Assembly (NCBI GenBank): GCA_029204225.1
Contig: CM055108.1
Span: forward strand, 5,001 to 69,000
DNA: 64,000 nucleotides
Direction: 5' to 3'
Origin: Diphasiastrum complanatum
Lineage: Eukaryota; Streptophyta; Lycopodiopsida; Lycopodiales; Lycopodiaceae
Positions 31,387-44,026 of this stretch are shown here, piece by piece. Below the pieces are notes generated by a model. It searched no databases. It saw nothing but the letters and a program-made list of their open reading frames with translations, and was not told the DNA's origin. The stretch's first letter is position 1. Each line of letters starts with the position of its first letter. Position numbers and translations under genes: made by a program.

Positions 31387-32820
31387 CTCCTCCTAAAAAT
31401 GATTATATTGTTTTGAACATGGACCTTGGTATAACTCCAAGGTTGTCTCTATGCTTGTTGAAGGAACTTTTGCTCAAAGGTCTGGTGAGCATATCTGCAA
31501 TGCAAGATGATGTGTCGATGTGCTCCAATTTGATTTCACCTCCAATGAGCTTCTCTCTCACGAAGTGATGTGCAACTTCGATATGTTTGCTCCTTGCATG
31601 GAATATTTGGTTGTTGGCAAGGGCTTGAGCTGAAATGTTCTCACACATGATCATACGTATATTTTCTTCCATAATTATCTTTAGCTCCACTAGTAACCTC
31701 TTGATCCAAAGCACTTCCTTTGTTGTTGTAATGAGCGCCTTGTACTCAGCTTCACATGATGAGAGTGATACAGTATCTTGCTTTTTGGAAAGCCAAGATA
31801 TCAAGTTTCCTCCAAGATATATGACATAAGCACTTGTAGATTTCCGATCTGCTCTATCACTTGCAAAATCCGAGTCAGAATATCCAATAATAGAAATTCA
31901 CTTTTATATAATAAACCAAAATCAAAAGTTGAAGATATATATCTAAGCACTCTCTTGGCCTTTTTCCAATTATAAATTGAAGGATTTTGTATAGCCTGGC
32001 TCAACTTATGAACAGTAAAGCTTATGTCAGGTCTAGTTATTGTGAGCCAAATTAAGAAGCCTATAAGACTTCTAAAAAGTGTGATGTCCTCGAAGGGTCT
32101 TTCATCACCTTTGTTAGAGTCCTTTACATTTTGCTCCATAGGTGTTTCTATACTCTTACAATTCAACATATTGAACTTTCTTAACATTGAAAGAGCATAC
32201 TTGGATTGATATATGAAAGCTTTATCTTTAAGGAAGTCAATCTCTAATCCTAGAATATAGTGTATTTTTTCAAGATCTTGCATCTTGAATTCTTTTCCAA
32301 GTGCAATCTTGGTTTCCTCAACTAACTTGATACAACTTCCTGTCAGAATGATATCATCAACATAAATAAGAAGGGTGACAATATCTTTATCAAAAAACTT
32401 GACATATAAGGAAGGATCATAGCTACTAAGATTAAATCCTAGTGACTCAATAAAGATGTTAAGTCGAGAATACCATGACCTTGGGGCTTGCTTTAATCCA
32501 TATAAACTTTTGAAGAGCAAGCAAACTTATCCCTTATCATGGATTAACCCAATAGGTTGATCCATATAGATCTCTTCTTCTAGATAGCCATTTAGAAATG
32601 CATTAGAAACATCTAGTTGAAGAATTTGCCAATTGAAAAAACAAGCAAGAGAAATTATGATTCTAATTGACACCATCTTTGCAATTGGGACAAAGGTCTC
32701 CTCATAATCAAGTCCATATACTTGAGAAAATCCTTTAGCACAAAGCCTAGCCTTGTACTTGTTAATTGTGCCATCTTGATTATACTTGACTCGAAACCCT
32801 CGCACACACTAGAAAATGGT
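31387..32820 (-). pseudogene. Ty1/copia RT and RNase H with polypurine tract
   Basis: RT is read from about 32805: VKYNQDGTINKYKARLCAKG, LDVSNAFLNGYLEEEIYM, then after a stop near 32527 LYGLKQAPRSWYSR and the catalytic IYVDDIIL. RNase H follows in another frame (LSSCEAEYKALI, HIEVAHHFVREKL). The C-terminus ends at 31403, 17 bases from the LTR, with a polypurine tract between, the normal copia 3' arrangement. Integrase and gag are missing to the right. The frame is broken by one stop and one frameshift, so decay is modest. Confidence 0.88.
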
Positions 32821-35800
32821 GATTCCTCCATCAAGAACTCTCGTAGAGATTTTCATGGATGCATCTGGGTTAGATCTGGTGACTGTCCAAGTTTCAAGAG
32901 CTATCTCTTAGAAGATCTCAAAAAATCATGAAAAAGTGCTCTTTTAGAGTGTTTTTGACAAGATCTCAAGATTTTCTGATTTTTAACTTTTGTAAACTAG
33001 TAATCAGCTTCATCCAAGCTTGATCTAACTGTTGGTAGCTCTTTGAAAGTTCTGATGGATACTTGGTAACAGATCCCTCAGGGAAGCTGATGATCTGTTT
33101 ACTTCTTGATCCTATCTGGATCTGGATCTTTCTTGGATTCTTATTGACTTTGGGCCTTAAGTTTTATTTTAATTACAAAGGGCCCAAGTCTATTATTTTA
33201 TTTACAACTTTACTTGCGTTCTCATTGGGCCATGGGCTTATACACGCAAGATGCCATGCCCTCGCCACACATTTTATTGGATGATTTTATTTATTTACAC
33301 TTTGTTGGGAATACCCCCAACAACTTGGCAGGATTAGCTATTGCTACTGACTGCAGTCTAATTCTCTTCCAAGCCCCAGATTGTTACTACAGATCTGTTG
33401 TAAAATTAAACTTGTAAAACAGAAGATAATGTTGAGAAATAACAACAGCAAAAATTTATCTACTGATAGCATGCATTTCAATATTGCAGATCATACACAT
33501 CACATAATAGAGCATTGAAAAAATCACTTCTATCTGATGAAAATTGTATGCAGTCTCTAGTCCAAACTGTATTCCAAACTTTTAAAAATAGAATGGCCTT
33601 AGCAAAGTTGGATCACATGCAGCTAGGGTTGGATTGTGAACTCATAACGTATGTTCTAGGTGTGGGATCAGCACACATCACTGTGTGATGCTAACCACTT
33701 CAACTCGTGATACTTGATATCGGTTTTCTGAAAACAACGTGTGCACTAGTAGCTTGCACAACTAAGCTATCTTGCGGTTGATGGTCTAAATAGTAGAATT
33801 GTTCACAACATATGCAATCTGAGACGTATGAAATTTGTAGGCCACTGGTAGTATGACTACCCTTCAAGCAATATCTCTTATCAGGTAACTCCCGGCAGAT
33901 GCACCAATGTTAGGGGTTTTTCAAACGAGGGGTTGGTTTCGTCAGAAATCCATAAAAGGGGAAAGGCCCACAATGCCCTTACGATAGGAACCGAGGATAG
34001 TTGCTTCCAACCCTGGTGGCTCGCTTGATCGCTCCGTGCTCTTCCAGCCAATGGAAGTTTTCCAGGCTTCCAGAAGTATGGTAGAAAGAGGGTAGGTTCT
34101 ACTTCAGTCAACTTGGTCTTGGCCCAGTACTACGGTCATCCTCTCACACTACTATCGAGACTGATTCTCCTAGAACAATACTAAAACTATGACATCCCGC
34201 GTCCTTGCAAGATCCACTATTGGTAGGATGCAGGGCTCTGGTGCTCTAAGGATTTCATCCAACCGCTCTATCCTGAGTATGGATTAATTCTCTGACGGTG
34301 GTGTATCTTCAGCCCTAGCAAGATAGTAATGGTTAGATGCAAAGTACCGATGTATGGCTTGTTAGGTCCTAGAGGGAGATTGGGACACATCCTTGACATT
34401 GTGGTGTTCAGACCATACACGAATTTTAAGGACTCTAATTATTGAAAATAGTCCGGACCTTTAGAAATATGACTACTTAAAGGGTCGGTGGCATCTTAGA
34501 CCTGCTAGACCTGAGTTATTTTTTCGAACATCTAAATTGTTCTCATCTCTAACGGTGAACTCGTGGTGGTGCAACCACATAGGTCTATTGTGTACCTAGG
34601 ATCTTCTCCTAAGTCATATCCCTGGTCTCAATTAGTACTATTGTCTGATCTAGGTGACCATATCGCTGGTTCTATAAGTAGAAGGGGGTGGGCTCTATCT
34701 GCGTACGTGATAGAGGTGGCTTCTATCAGATGCCAAAATCCATCTTCAGTGAGTACATATGCTTTGAAGTAGTTGTACTCCCCACAATGTTGTGTTCTAC
34801 GTAGTGTGTCTCCAAGGCATAGATACAAGTAGAGTTTTGGGGTGAAAAAATAGTAGCATGGAGGTCCTCTTTGTCTCAATTGACAGATGTCACTACGCGC
34901 AGGTTGGAACTGTCCCTCTTCTCCCATCATATGGGGTCCAACTCATTGTTTCTATTATCTCAATTCTAGACCTCTCCTTTGACATTGGGTTATGCGTCTG
35001 CTAAAGTCCTAGGACTGTTAAGGGTATATCCATTGAAATTGATCAGTTTTTATTGGACACCCTAAACACTGTTTTTTTTCTAAGTGGGGTAGGTCAAGTG
35101 AAATGTGGTGAGTACATTACACATGCCATCCTGTTCACTGGACGGTAGCATTTCCCAGATTCCGGGTCTAGCTATTTTGCTAGACAGTACCAAAATTGGT
35201 GTGCTTACTTTGCGACTTAATCGTGACAGCGTATTTCAGCTATTTTTGGCGGACTACCCGCTCTGGTGTTTCACAGAGGTCGGGCCCAGTTAACACTTTC
35301 CATAATAGAGTCAGAAAACGATTTCAACTTGAAAACTTCAAATAGCGTACTAACGGAGATTTTAGCACAAAGTGACTAGTGCTAGAAATCACGTAGTATC
35401 AAGTGATTGCTTACTCTCCTATCCACAGGAAAACGATTTCATCATGAGTGAAACAACATTCAAGATTTCGGTGATTCTAGTAATTTCATGCAATGAGAAA
35501 GCATTTGTCAACCGCTCTAACAATCCATATGTTTGTTAATTTCCAGATAATACGACATAAGCAAGTAAGGACCTCCAACCTTAAAACACCGTATGGTGAC
35601 GTGACTTACTTGCTAGTCTAAACCCAACATAACATGCTTACGGGAATTTGGTACACCAAGTCACTTATGCTCACTAGCATTGCAGGCATTGTATTGTAGA
35701 ATTGCTATTAAGTCCCTTCACTATGTAACACAGGATTGCGGATCCCATACATATCCACTCTATCACGGAATGGTGTGGAACCACAACAAAAACCGATTAA

Positions 35801-36190
35801 CTAATAACCAGTATGCATACGAACATCATACCATATAATAGTATTGAGATGAAAAATGAGTTACCTTCGTGATGAATGGGGAAGCCGGATTGCCGCAAGA
35901 ACTACTTAGTCATGAATGCTTCTTCACTCCTTCAATCACAATCCCTTTGTTGTTTGCTACTGGTTTTGCCAGTGGTGGATACATGGTAAGACCAAAGGGA
36001 AGGCAACTGGCAGGGATGGAACATTGGCAATGACGGATATATCGGTTTACTGTTGAGTAGATCAGATTTGTCATATACATATCCTCTCTGTCAGCGATGG
36101 AAAGACAAGGGCTTGATTCATTTCTTTTGAGCAGAAAAATTCAAAAGCTATCTCTCTGTCAGCGATGGACAAGACAAGATAGGCAAGGCA
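32821..36190. other. Long unassigned stretch
   Basis: No protein family is recognised in any frame. A possible LTR terminus lies at 33304 (TGTTGGGAATACCCCCAACA, a self-complementary start seen in many plant LTRs), but no partner is found. Base composition is less AT-rich around 33900-35300 than on either side. Confidence 0.35.
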
Positions 36191-37137
36191 ACACAACGTG
36201 TTGGACCGCCCCTACCTAAAAATCTCCTCTTCGCGCTGGCCATGTATACACATCAACCTTTTAGTCCTAGTTGATCTAGAGTTGGTCTCAGGTGTCCTAT
36301 ACGATAGGTGGTTACGTAGCTCCTCAGACGTAACCCCTCTACAAAAGTGGAATCTGCACCTAAAGACATCAATGAAATTGCCTTTCTTAACTCTACTCCT
36401 CTCATAGATGAGCAGACCTGTGTGATCGACCCTACTCCCAAACTGTTTAGTGTAACTTCTTCCCCAAACTCTAACCCTCTCACAAACAAACCAACATCTA
36501 CTCCAAGAGGAGTGTCATTGTCAACACTCACAATGGTGGTTGAACCAACTACATTCTTAGGAACACCCTGTTGAACATGCTCCAACTCGCGAGGGAGAAG
36601 CCTTCTCTTTGCTCTTCTCCTTCGCTCTAACCTACTCTTCCTCTCCAACCTGGACTCCAACTCTGGTATTCTATACATGGCATTGCCATGCACATACTTT
36701 GGTGTGACAACCCCCCTAAACTACCCACACCACCAACACTAACAGTCAATATGTTCTCGACACTTTTCAAGTTTGAAACCAAACTTGCGATCAAACATGT
36801 CGCCTCCTCAATGACACGAACTATAGGTGCAAGCGACAATGCCCTACGCACTGCTTGTCACTTCCTATTCAACCTCCTCCTTCTTGCTGATTGTCTCTCA
36901 CCCTTTGGAGCGATGTATGAATGATTGCTTTACACACACTCAGGAGTGTCCATGTCTTTGAATCACTCCCTCAAATGCAAAATACCTACAAAAATTGGAA
37001 CAAAAACCATCAAGTTTTATATCAAACATTGGAGAACAATCAAATACATGAAAACTAACTTAAGTAGACTATAAAATTGTATTAAGAGAGTGAGAGATAG
37101 ATTAATGGTTCGGGGATGAAGGTTAAGTATAAGCAGA
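36191..37137. other. Unassigned sequence with weak minus-strand frames
   Basis: A 146-residue minus-strand frame (36253-36693) and an overlapping one to 36851 have no recognisable domain. The composition (Leu/Arg/Gly-rich, antisense to equally open plus frames) does not support a gene. Confidence 0.25.
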
Positions 37138-37335
37138 TTAGGGTTTAGGAATTATGGGGTGCGATTTTAGGCCCTTTCATACACATAGTCTTTAGGCATT
37201 AGGCATTACCATTAGGCTTTACTCATTAAGCTTCACGCATTACAATTTAGGCAGTAGGCTTTAGGATCTAGGCATTAGATTTTAGGCATTATGCATTAGG
37301 TTCTAGGCATCAAGTTTTAGGCATTAGGATTAGAT
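37138..37335 (+). repeat. Degenerate TTAGG-rich minisatellite
   Basis: Begins with TTAGGGTTTAGG (37138-37149), a one-and-a-half telomere-like unit in G-rich orientation, then from about 37188 about a dozen TTAGGCATTAGGC-like units of roughly 7 or 14 bp. It may be a decayed interstitial telomere tract or an independent minisatellite. Confidence 0.6.
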
Positions 37336-37427
37336 AAAGAATAGGCAAAACCATTCCAATGGATCTGCTATATTTATGATCAATGCTAGGTTTTCAAATC
37401 AACCAATTACACACTACATTCATTCTA

Positions 37428-37940
37428 TAAAAGAAGGATGAAAATTTGAGGGTTCAAGCACTCAATGATGAGTTAGCATTTATTGAGAAAAGCATTAAGG
37501 ACATAGAACTTGTTCAAGTAGTTCTTAATGGCTTGTTGGATGATCATGCTAATTTTGTTCAAAGTTTTTCTATTCAAAAGACAATTCCAAGTATGGAAGA
37601 CTTTCAAGAAATATTGGTGAATGAGGAGTTTAGGCTTCTATCAAGAGCAGGATCCACTTCCACATCTCAAGTTAAAGAGGAGGAGGCTACGTTCTCAAAG
37701 GGCAAGGACAAAAGCAAGTGGAGTAAAGGACAAGATCAAAGTGATCCTTCTTATTTTGGTAAGAAGGATGATAGATCTAAGCTAAAATGTTTCTATTTTG
37801 GAGTCAAAGGACATTTTGCTAATGAATGTTTTAAGAAGCAAACTAATGAAGGTAGCACACGTGATAACCATTTGCTTGCTTGTATCCTCTCTCTTTGTCC
37901 TTTCTGGCCATGTACCCACCATGATACTCCATGAATGAGC
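37428..37940 (+). pseudogene. Ty1/copia gag fragment
   Basis: The plus-strand frame runs from after a TAA near 37428 to a stop at 37934. It carries the copia gag core (LVQVVLNGLLDDHANFVQSF) and a zinc-knuckle region where the second Cys is replaced (CFYFGVKGHFANEC). It is similar to the gag at 49246-49725. The fragment ends at a solo LTR inserted at 37941; protease and pol are missing. Confidence 0.8.
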
Positions 37941-38756
37941 TGTGAAAAATGCAAAAATAAGCTTGGTAGAGGCCAAAAATCTTGTATATAGATAAAAACA
38001 CATGTGTGGAGCCTGTTCCCACATGTGAAAATAGTGTACTTGTCATGTACCATAATCATATAGGTTGTACATATGATTTAATTCAAGTTCTAGTGGCTAA
38101 AAAGGCCAAAAACTAGTTTTCTAGACATATGACACATGGCATCAATCTATTGATTGCATGAGCCACATACTTTGGTTAGGTGTCATATCACATGTGTAGA
38201 GGACAGCTCACATGTGTGGAATAAGCTGAAGTAGGCGAATTTTGACTTCTAGAAGATTTCCAAGTAGACCTCCATATAGAAGGAAAATGAACCAAAAGTG
38301 CTCAAAATAGAAGGTCTTGTCCAAGTGTCAGTTTTGCATGATGAATCATCATATGACAAAGCACCTTCACACATGTGGGATCAGAGGGATGATCAGTACC
38401 ATGAGCTCCCACTTATTGTATATATAGAGCCACATTTGGCCATAATCATAGTGAGACACCAATCTTGGTTTTGGAAGCAATTTTGAGTGATTCTTTCCAT
38501 TTGTCTACATTTGTTTTGATTGTTTTGAGGTTCTATCAATGTGTACTTGATTTTCAGGTTGGAGTCCATACTCAGACAGTGTTTCACACATGTGAAACCA
38601 AAAAGTACACCTACCTTCAATTAATGATTGTTCTTGTTAGGATTTTGTGTCTAGAATTGATCTCAAGTAGATTGATAGATCAAGTAATCTGACAACCAAT
38701 CCCTCTTGAGGATTAGATTAGGATCCACTCTTGGTCCTTTTTGTACTTTTTTCACA
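37941..38756 (+). repeat. Solo LTR (816 bp) with probable target-site duplication
   Basis: Starts TGTGAAAAATGC and ends TTTTTTCACA, so the ends are the inverted repeat TGTGAA/TTCACA. The 5-bp flanks are TGAGC and TGAGT, a duplication with one mismatch. A second, shorter copy lies inverted at about 53997-54482 and a third fragment at 10747-10855. No internal domain follows either end, as expected after LTR-LTR recombination. Several CACATGTG palindromes lie inside. Confidence 0.8.
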
Positions 38757-39370
38757 TGAGTCTCCATCTCCATCTTGCCAGAAGATGCCATCATCACTTG
38801 ATGACTTGATCATGAATGAGTGATATAATAAGCCTCCAATAGCTTCATTTCCATCAGCAATACCAGCCAATAATGCTAGTACAACTCTAACATCAAAATG
38901 ATGCTCACCAATGTAGCTAGTTTTGACAATTTGTACACATCCATATGAAATTGCTCAATCATGAGATAGAACAAGTAAAGTAAACTTGAACAACACTTGC
39001 TTGTTGTTCCTTTGACCTTACTTGAGTCTTCAATAACCTGCAAAAAAAGATCCATAACATCTTTGCCAATTGACTCTCCTTTGATGCTCTTGACTAGCTC
39101 CAAATTGCCATCTCTCCATAATTATAGAATGTTCTGCCCTTTCCTCCACAATCTCCCTCTTAATGATTGCATCATCAGAAGTAGAAATCTCTTGAACATT
39201 AGAAGCCATGAAAGAAATCATTTCGTACCTTCAACATAAGGATGATTGAAGTACTCTATTTTTCAAAGCTTATACTTCTACTCAATGATTTAGGTAATGA
39301 CTCATATGATAATGATTTTCTCTCACTATCATTCACAATGACATCATTCAAAGTACATCCTACTTTGAAC
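38757..39370. other. Unassigned sequence
   Basis: Short frames only. A minus-strand MASNVQEISTSDDAI stretch near 39200 might be a copia gag start, but support is weak. Confidence 0.3.
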
Positions 39371-39373
39371 ACT

Positions 39374-39860
39374 TCACATCCTTTTTGTTAGCCATAACAA
39401 AAGAATCAAGCTTGAAAAGTCTATATTGTTATTGTTCCAAGCAACCAAGATTTCTTCCTTTGTAATGAAACAAGCATCACCATCAAACTTTACCATGTAT
39501 CCTTTTTCTATCATTCTACCAACACTTAACAAATTCTTTGAAAGTGCAAGAATGTAAATAACACCATCAAGTCTTGCTTTCCTATTAGTAGAAAGACAAA
39601 TAGAAGTTGAACCAATATCTTCAATCACAAACTCACAACCATTGGCCATGTGAATCACTTTCTTGGCTCCATCATAAGTGACCAAAAAAGTAAAGAACTA
39701 TTGTGTGAACTAGCTCCACTATCAATCCACCGTAAATCTTTGTCACCTTCACTTGATATTGGACTTAAAGAACACACCATATGATAATCACACGCACCTA
39801 GATCCTCATCATTAGTAGTAAATTTGATTTGCTTCTTGCAAATTGCACTATGTTTTAAGT
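39374..39860 (-). pseudogene. Ty1/copia protease fragment
   Basis: Minus-strand segment with the aspartic protease site WIDSGASSH (about 39710), then after a frameshift VIHMANGCEF and LSKNLLSVGRMIEKGY leading toward pre-integrase. It ends at 39374 without integrase or RT. Confidence 0.75.
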
Positions 39861-41229
39861 GACTTTTCTATTTGATCACTTTGAATTTGAATTGTGATGT
39901 CACATTGTGCATTGATTTTTTTAATGTTATTGTCATATTTCATCCCGATCGATTGTCCCCTCAGTGGTTATATGTCGTCCAACTCAACACAAGAAAATGA
40001 CGTATATTTGATGATAGAGATATTGCATTAGAAATCGAGGAACTGAGAAATCGAGCTAGAATACCCGAGCCCATTTGATGCTGAAATCATTGAAAAAGAA
40101 ATCACAAACGAAAATATAAACGTAGAAAGATAACCAATGATGAGAATGCCAAGCATCGATGAGGTTTGGCCAAAGGAATCAAGCGATGATGAAGATGATC
40201 ATAGCTCTTGTATTCATAGGAGTACTTCGAGAAATTTACGGTTGCACTTGGAAATATTCTGAAAATCTTTAATATATGCATTGTGACATATAGGGGAGGC
40301 AAGGTCACAAGGGGGGAAAAAATAATGGTGAAAAACTTTTAAGAAATTTGGTTGTTATGTAACTACATTAAGATTTATAGCAAAGGTTATCTCTTAGCTT
40401 ATTGAATAAGCCTCTATGCACCCGTGAGAACTTCCTACTTGATCGCATTGGATATGGGACCTATGAGATAAAACCACATGGCCTTGTACCCACTAAATCT
40501 AATATTTGAAAGACATTGCATGGCAAAAGGCTTTGAGTTTCAGGATTTTGAAGGCGGTAATTTTCCTACAAAATGCAATCTCATGAGCTTGAGTATTTAA
40601 GAGGGTTTTCCAAGCATTAACGTAATGTCATTTATTATTGTTTAGCTTATTAGGTACGGCTAAATGTACGATATATTGGTTTAATATACTGGATCTGCGC
40701 TACATGATATTCAAATCCCGGCCGCCTGCGACTTCCAATACCACCCCACCATAATTAATTAACTAGTCATACATGCGTCTTCAGGTTCACGCCGCCCTTA
40801 CAAACCACGATGCATTTAGGAAACGAAGATGCATTTAGGGTTTGGTAGATAAGGAGTTGATGTCCTGGAGAGGTGACAATTTAGCAGTTGAAAGAGATAT
40901 CTATACATATAAGACTTAAAAAGAATGGCACAGGAACAAGCATGCATATACTCTTTGTTTTATGCTCCTATTAGAGTCGTCGTGGAAGAAAGATCGTGGT
41001 CCAAAAGTGTTCACACTGCATTGAAAGCCTGCAGAACAGGTAATTGTGTTTGCATTCATTTGTATAACTTATATCGCACAGTCTGTGATGATATAGTCCC
41101 CTTTTGTCACAGCACTTTCTAATTCTTTCTAATCATGCAAGCTCAGTTAATTTCTAGCTCAGGTAGCCTACCAAAATCTCAACATCAATCCCTAATAAAG
41201 CTTGCATAGAAACGTCTACGTCTACAACG
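39861..41229. other. Intergenic sequence upstream of the PHD gene
   Basis: No supported gene. It may hold the promoter or 5' exons of the PHD-finger gene that follows, but no exon can be placed with confidence. Confidence 0.35.
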
Positions 41230-42593
41230 ATGAATGCCTGTATAAAAATAGACAAGCGAAAGATGCGTATTGAAGATGAACCCGTGGTTAAGAATCACAA
41301 ATCTAACTTGCTTGCATTGATCATAACAATGGCAGTCGTTCAAGAGAATGAAATAGTCCAATACATTCGAAAAAAAGACAATGTTATTTTGAAGGAAGGC
41401 CGCCTAACCAGAAATGGCATTATTTGTAGCTGTTGCTCAAAAGTATGGCAGCTCTCAAAATTTGAGTTCCATGCTGGTAGCAAGAATCACCGGCCAGCCA
41501 AAAACATGTTTATCAAAGATGGGAGATCCCTGTCACAGTGCATTGCGGAGGCAAAGAAGATTAAAAATGTATCTCTAGAAAAGACACCTCATGACAACGA
41601 GAAGAGAATGGACTCCAATACATGCAAATCTGTTGATTCTTTTCATGCTTCCGCAATGTGCCAAGAGATTCCTAAAAGCAGTACATATAAGGAGAAATTA
41701 ACTACTGAAACTCCTCCAGATAATAATGATGCAGTTTGTGGTGTTTGTATCCAAGAGGGAGAAATGATCTGTTGTGAACGATGTCCAGCATTATATCACC
41801 CAGCATGTCTTCATCTGAATGTATTATAGTTTGTCTTAATAGTACAGCTTTATGCTTTTATCCATGTTTATAGACATGTGCTTTTATACAGATAATAGTA
41901 TCATAATCTTTTTCCATCTTAAGTATTAAATAATGGTAGGAAAACCTTAAGCATAATACAAGCAAAAGACTGCAGCACAGCTTCTCTGACTGCAGAACAA
42001 TGTTTGTAGGCTTGGAATATCTTCAAAAATAGAAATGCTCCAAATAGGACACCTCAATTTACTGTGTAGAATGTTTTTTTACTCTTTTGAGGACCTTATG
42101 TAATATGTCAGACAATTGAAAAATCAGTGTATTAACCTTGTGCATAATTGTACAGGAAGTTCCGGAAGGCAGTTGGTATTGCCCAGGTTGTATTTGTGCT
42201 ATCTGTAGCATGGGTGAAAATGGCGGCGGTGATGTTGGCTGCAGTAAAGCGACAATGTTTGAATGTGACCAATGTGAACTTAAATGTGCATTTGAATTAC
42301 TTTGCAATCGGAAAGGAAACTATCTGCAACAACTTAAAAGTATAAATACCAAAAGATAGAGCACCCTTTTTTTGAAAGATTGTTATTTTATGCATGGAAG
42401 AGCTTGATAAATTAGGAAAATTTGTGGGTCATTATTCATGATAAAAGATAAGAGATGGGTTAGTTGCAGGCAAAAATAACAATTTCTAAACTTTGCTAAT
42501 CATTATTCATGCTTAAATGTTGGAGCCACAAATTCTCTGTTTCATCAGGAGACTCATGGGTCCAACAAGTTTTGTGGGAAACAATGTGCAGAG
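41230..42593 (+). CDS. TDBD/PHD-finger protein (IDM1-like chromatin regulator), partial
   Basis: Exon 1 (ends 41820) encodes a Tify-domain-binding domain (EGRLTRNGIICSCC, FEFHAGSKNHRPAKNMF and DGRSLSQCIAEAKK, about residues 58-108) and the first half of a PHD finger (VCGVCIQEGEMICCERCP, YHPACL, about residues 168-197). A GT/AG intron (41821-42155) joins it in phase to exon 2, which completes the PHD (VPEGSWYCPGCICAIC) and goes on to FECDQCE. A later exon (42549-42593, AG before and GT after) encodes GSNKFCGKQCAE, like the segment preceding the acetyltransferase domain in plant relatives. Such proteins bind modified histones in the nucleus. The start, the exon 2 end and any GNAT domain are not resolved, so it may be truncated. 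Confidence 0.65.
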
Positions 42594-44026
42594 GTTTATT
42601 TCTATTTTGTATTCTATTTTATCCACTTATTTTCTTTAAAAATAATTTGTTGTTTTGTGAATTCTTCCCTTCGATGATCATGTCTCTTTCCTTAAAGCTT
42701 TCTGATGAAGAATTGTCTCTTTCTTGAATATAGATGTCCTTATTTTCTTCTTCCAACTCTTTTCACTCTTACTTCTTCAAATTAGAGTGTTTTGTTTTTG
42801 TATTGTTTTGCAATTTAAGATTAATTTCCAATTTTGACTAGAATGTAATAATTCAACACAAAGAATGTTGCCCTCGTAACAATTATGATTATAGTGAAGA
42901 AAGTTGTGCTCAATTTCTTTTTTATTATCAGTTTCTGGTTGCAAAATTAAGAATGAAGAACTCTCCCCATGCCATGACATAAGACTTGATGGTATGGATT
43001 GGCTACAATGGGATTTAGAAGTTAAAATTTTGATAAAATCTATTGCAGTATGTAGACCATAATATTACAATCTCACATTTAAAGCTTATACAACTGAATC
43101 AGATTGAACCTAATTTTTTATTCTCTCCCTTAAGCTCAAATGTGATAGGAGTAAAGCGATAAAAATTGTAGCAATGTCTGGAATATCCAAAAGATGTTAT
43201 GCATATCCCTACTACTCTATACTTGACTCACACTCAAGCACACCAACAAACCACCAGGTTTGACTTACAAAGTATCATGTAGACACAGAGAGTCTACCAC
43301 ACTCTCGACCAACTAACTTGTCCCCATCCAACTTGCACACAAGACACAAGTGGACTACATGAGCTACATGGCTCAAACTGAAGAAATCCCACTGCCACCA
43401 TGAGACTTGCATCCTCCATCTAGCTAGTTGACATCCTATCAGACACTTACAAGCACATACGTGTAAATTTGACATAAATGAGCGACTGAGGGTCAACCTG
43501 AGAAAATTTTACTGCCACTATAAGACTATACCCTCACCAGATAAACAACTAGTAGACATAACAATAAGTCAATGAGCATAGCAAATGACTACTTTATTTC
43601 AACGTGTCAAATGCATAAACACATACAACTCTGACTTAGACCTAGATCCCCATGCCTAGATCCCCATGACAAGGTAACATGCAAGCTTACACACACTCAT
43701 GCAAACCAACACGACTGATAAAGCGTCAAATAAATGACCAAGACCTGCCCATAAGTGGTATCCTGTTGTACCAACACTTGTCACCTGTAGATCCACTACT
43801 ACACCATTGGTCACCAAATCGGATCCTCTCGCTAATGGCCCGCACCTGTCAGCAAGATGCCCTCATGTCCAAGCATATTAAATAGATGTCCACATACATC
43901 ATGCAAGATGAACCATCTCAAATTAATGAGTGCTCCAAGCCCCATCCCTATTGTATCTCCCAAACAAAGCCATGCTCTAAGCCATTTGCCCTGACATCCT
44001 GTCCAATAACTCCTAAAACCTGATCC
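42594..44026. other. Unassigned sequence after the PHD gene
   Basis: No gene or RNA is recognised. Two loosely similar segments near 43380 and 43500 (CACTGCCACCATGAGACT and CTGCCACTATAAGACT) suggest an old local duplication. Confidence 0.3.

Noticed and set aside
36253-36851. Overlapping minus-strand frames of 146 and 74 residues
   Set aside because: No domain, no homologous copy in the window, and equally open frames on the other strand.
42700-42725. CTGATGAAGAATTG as a further hammerhead core
   Set aside because: No downstream GAAA after a paired stem II and no stem I; only the CTGATGA match is present.
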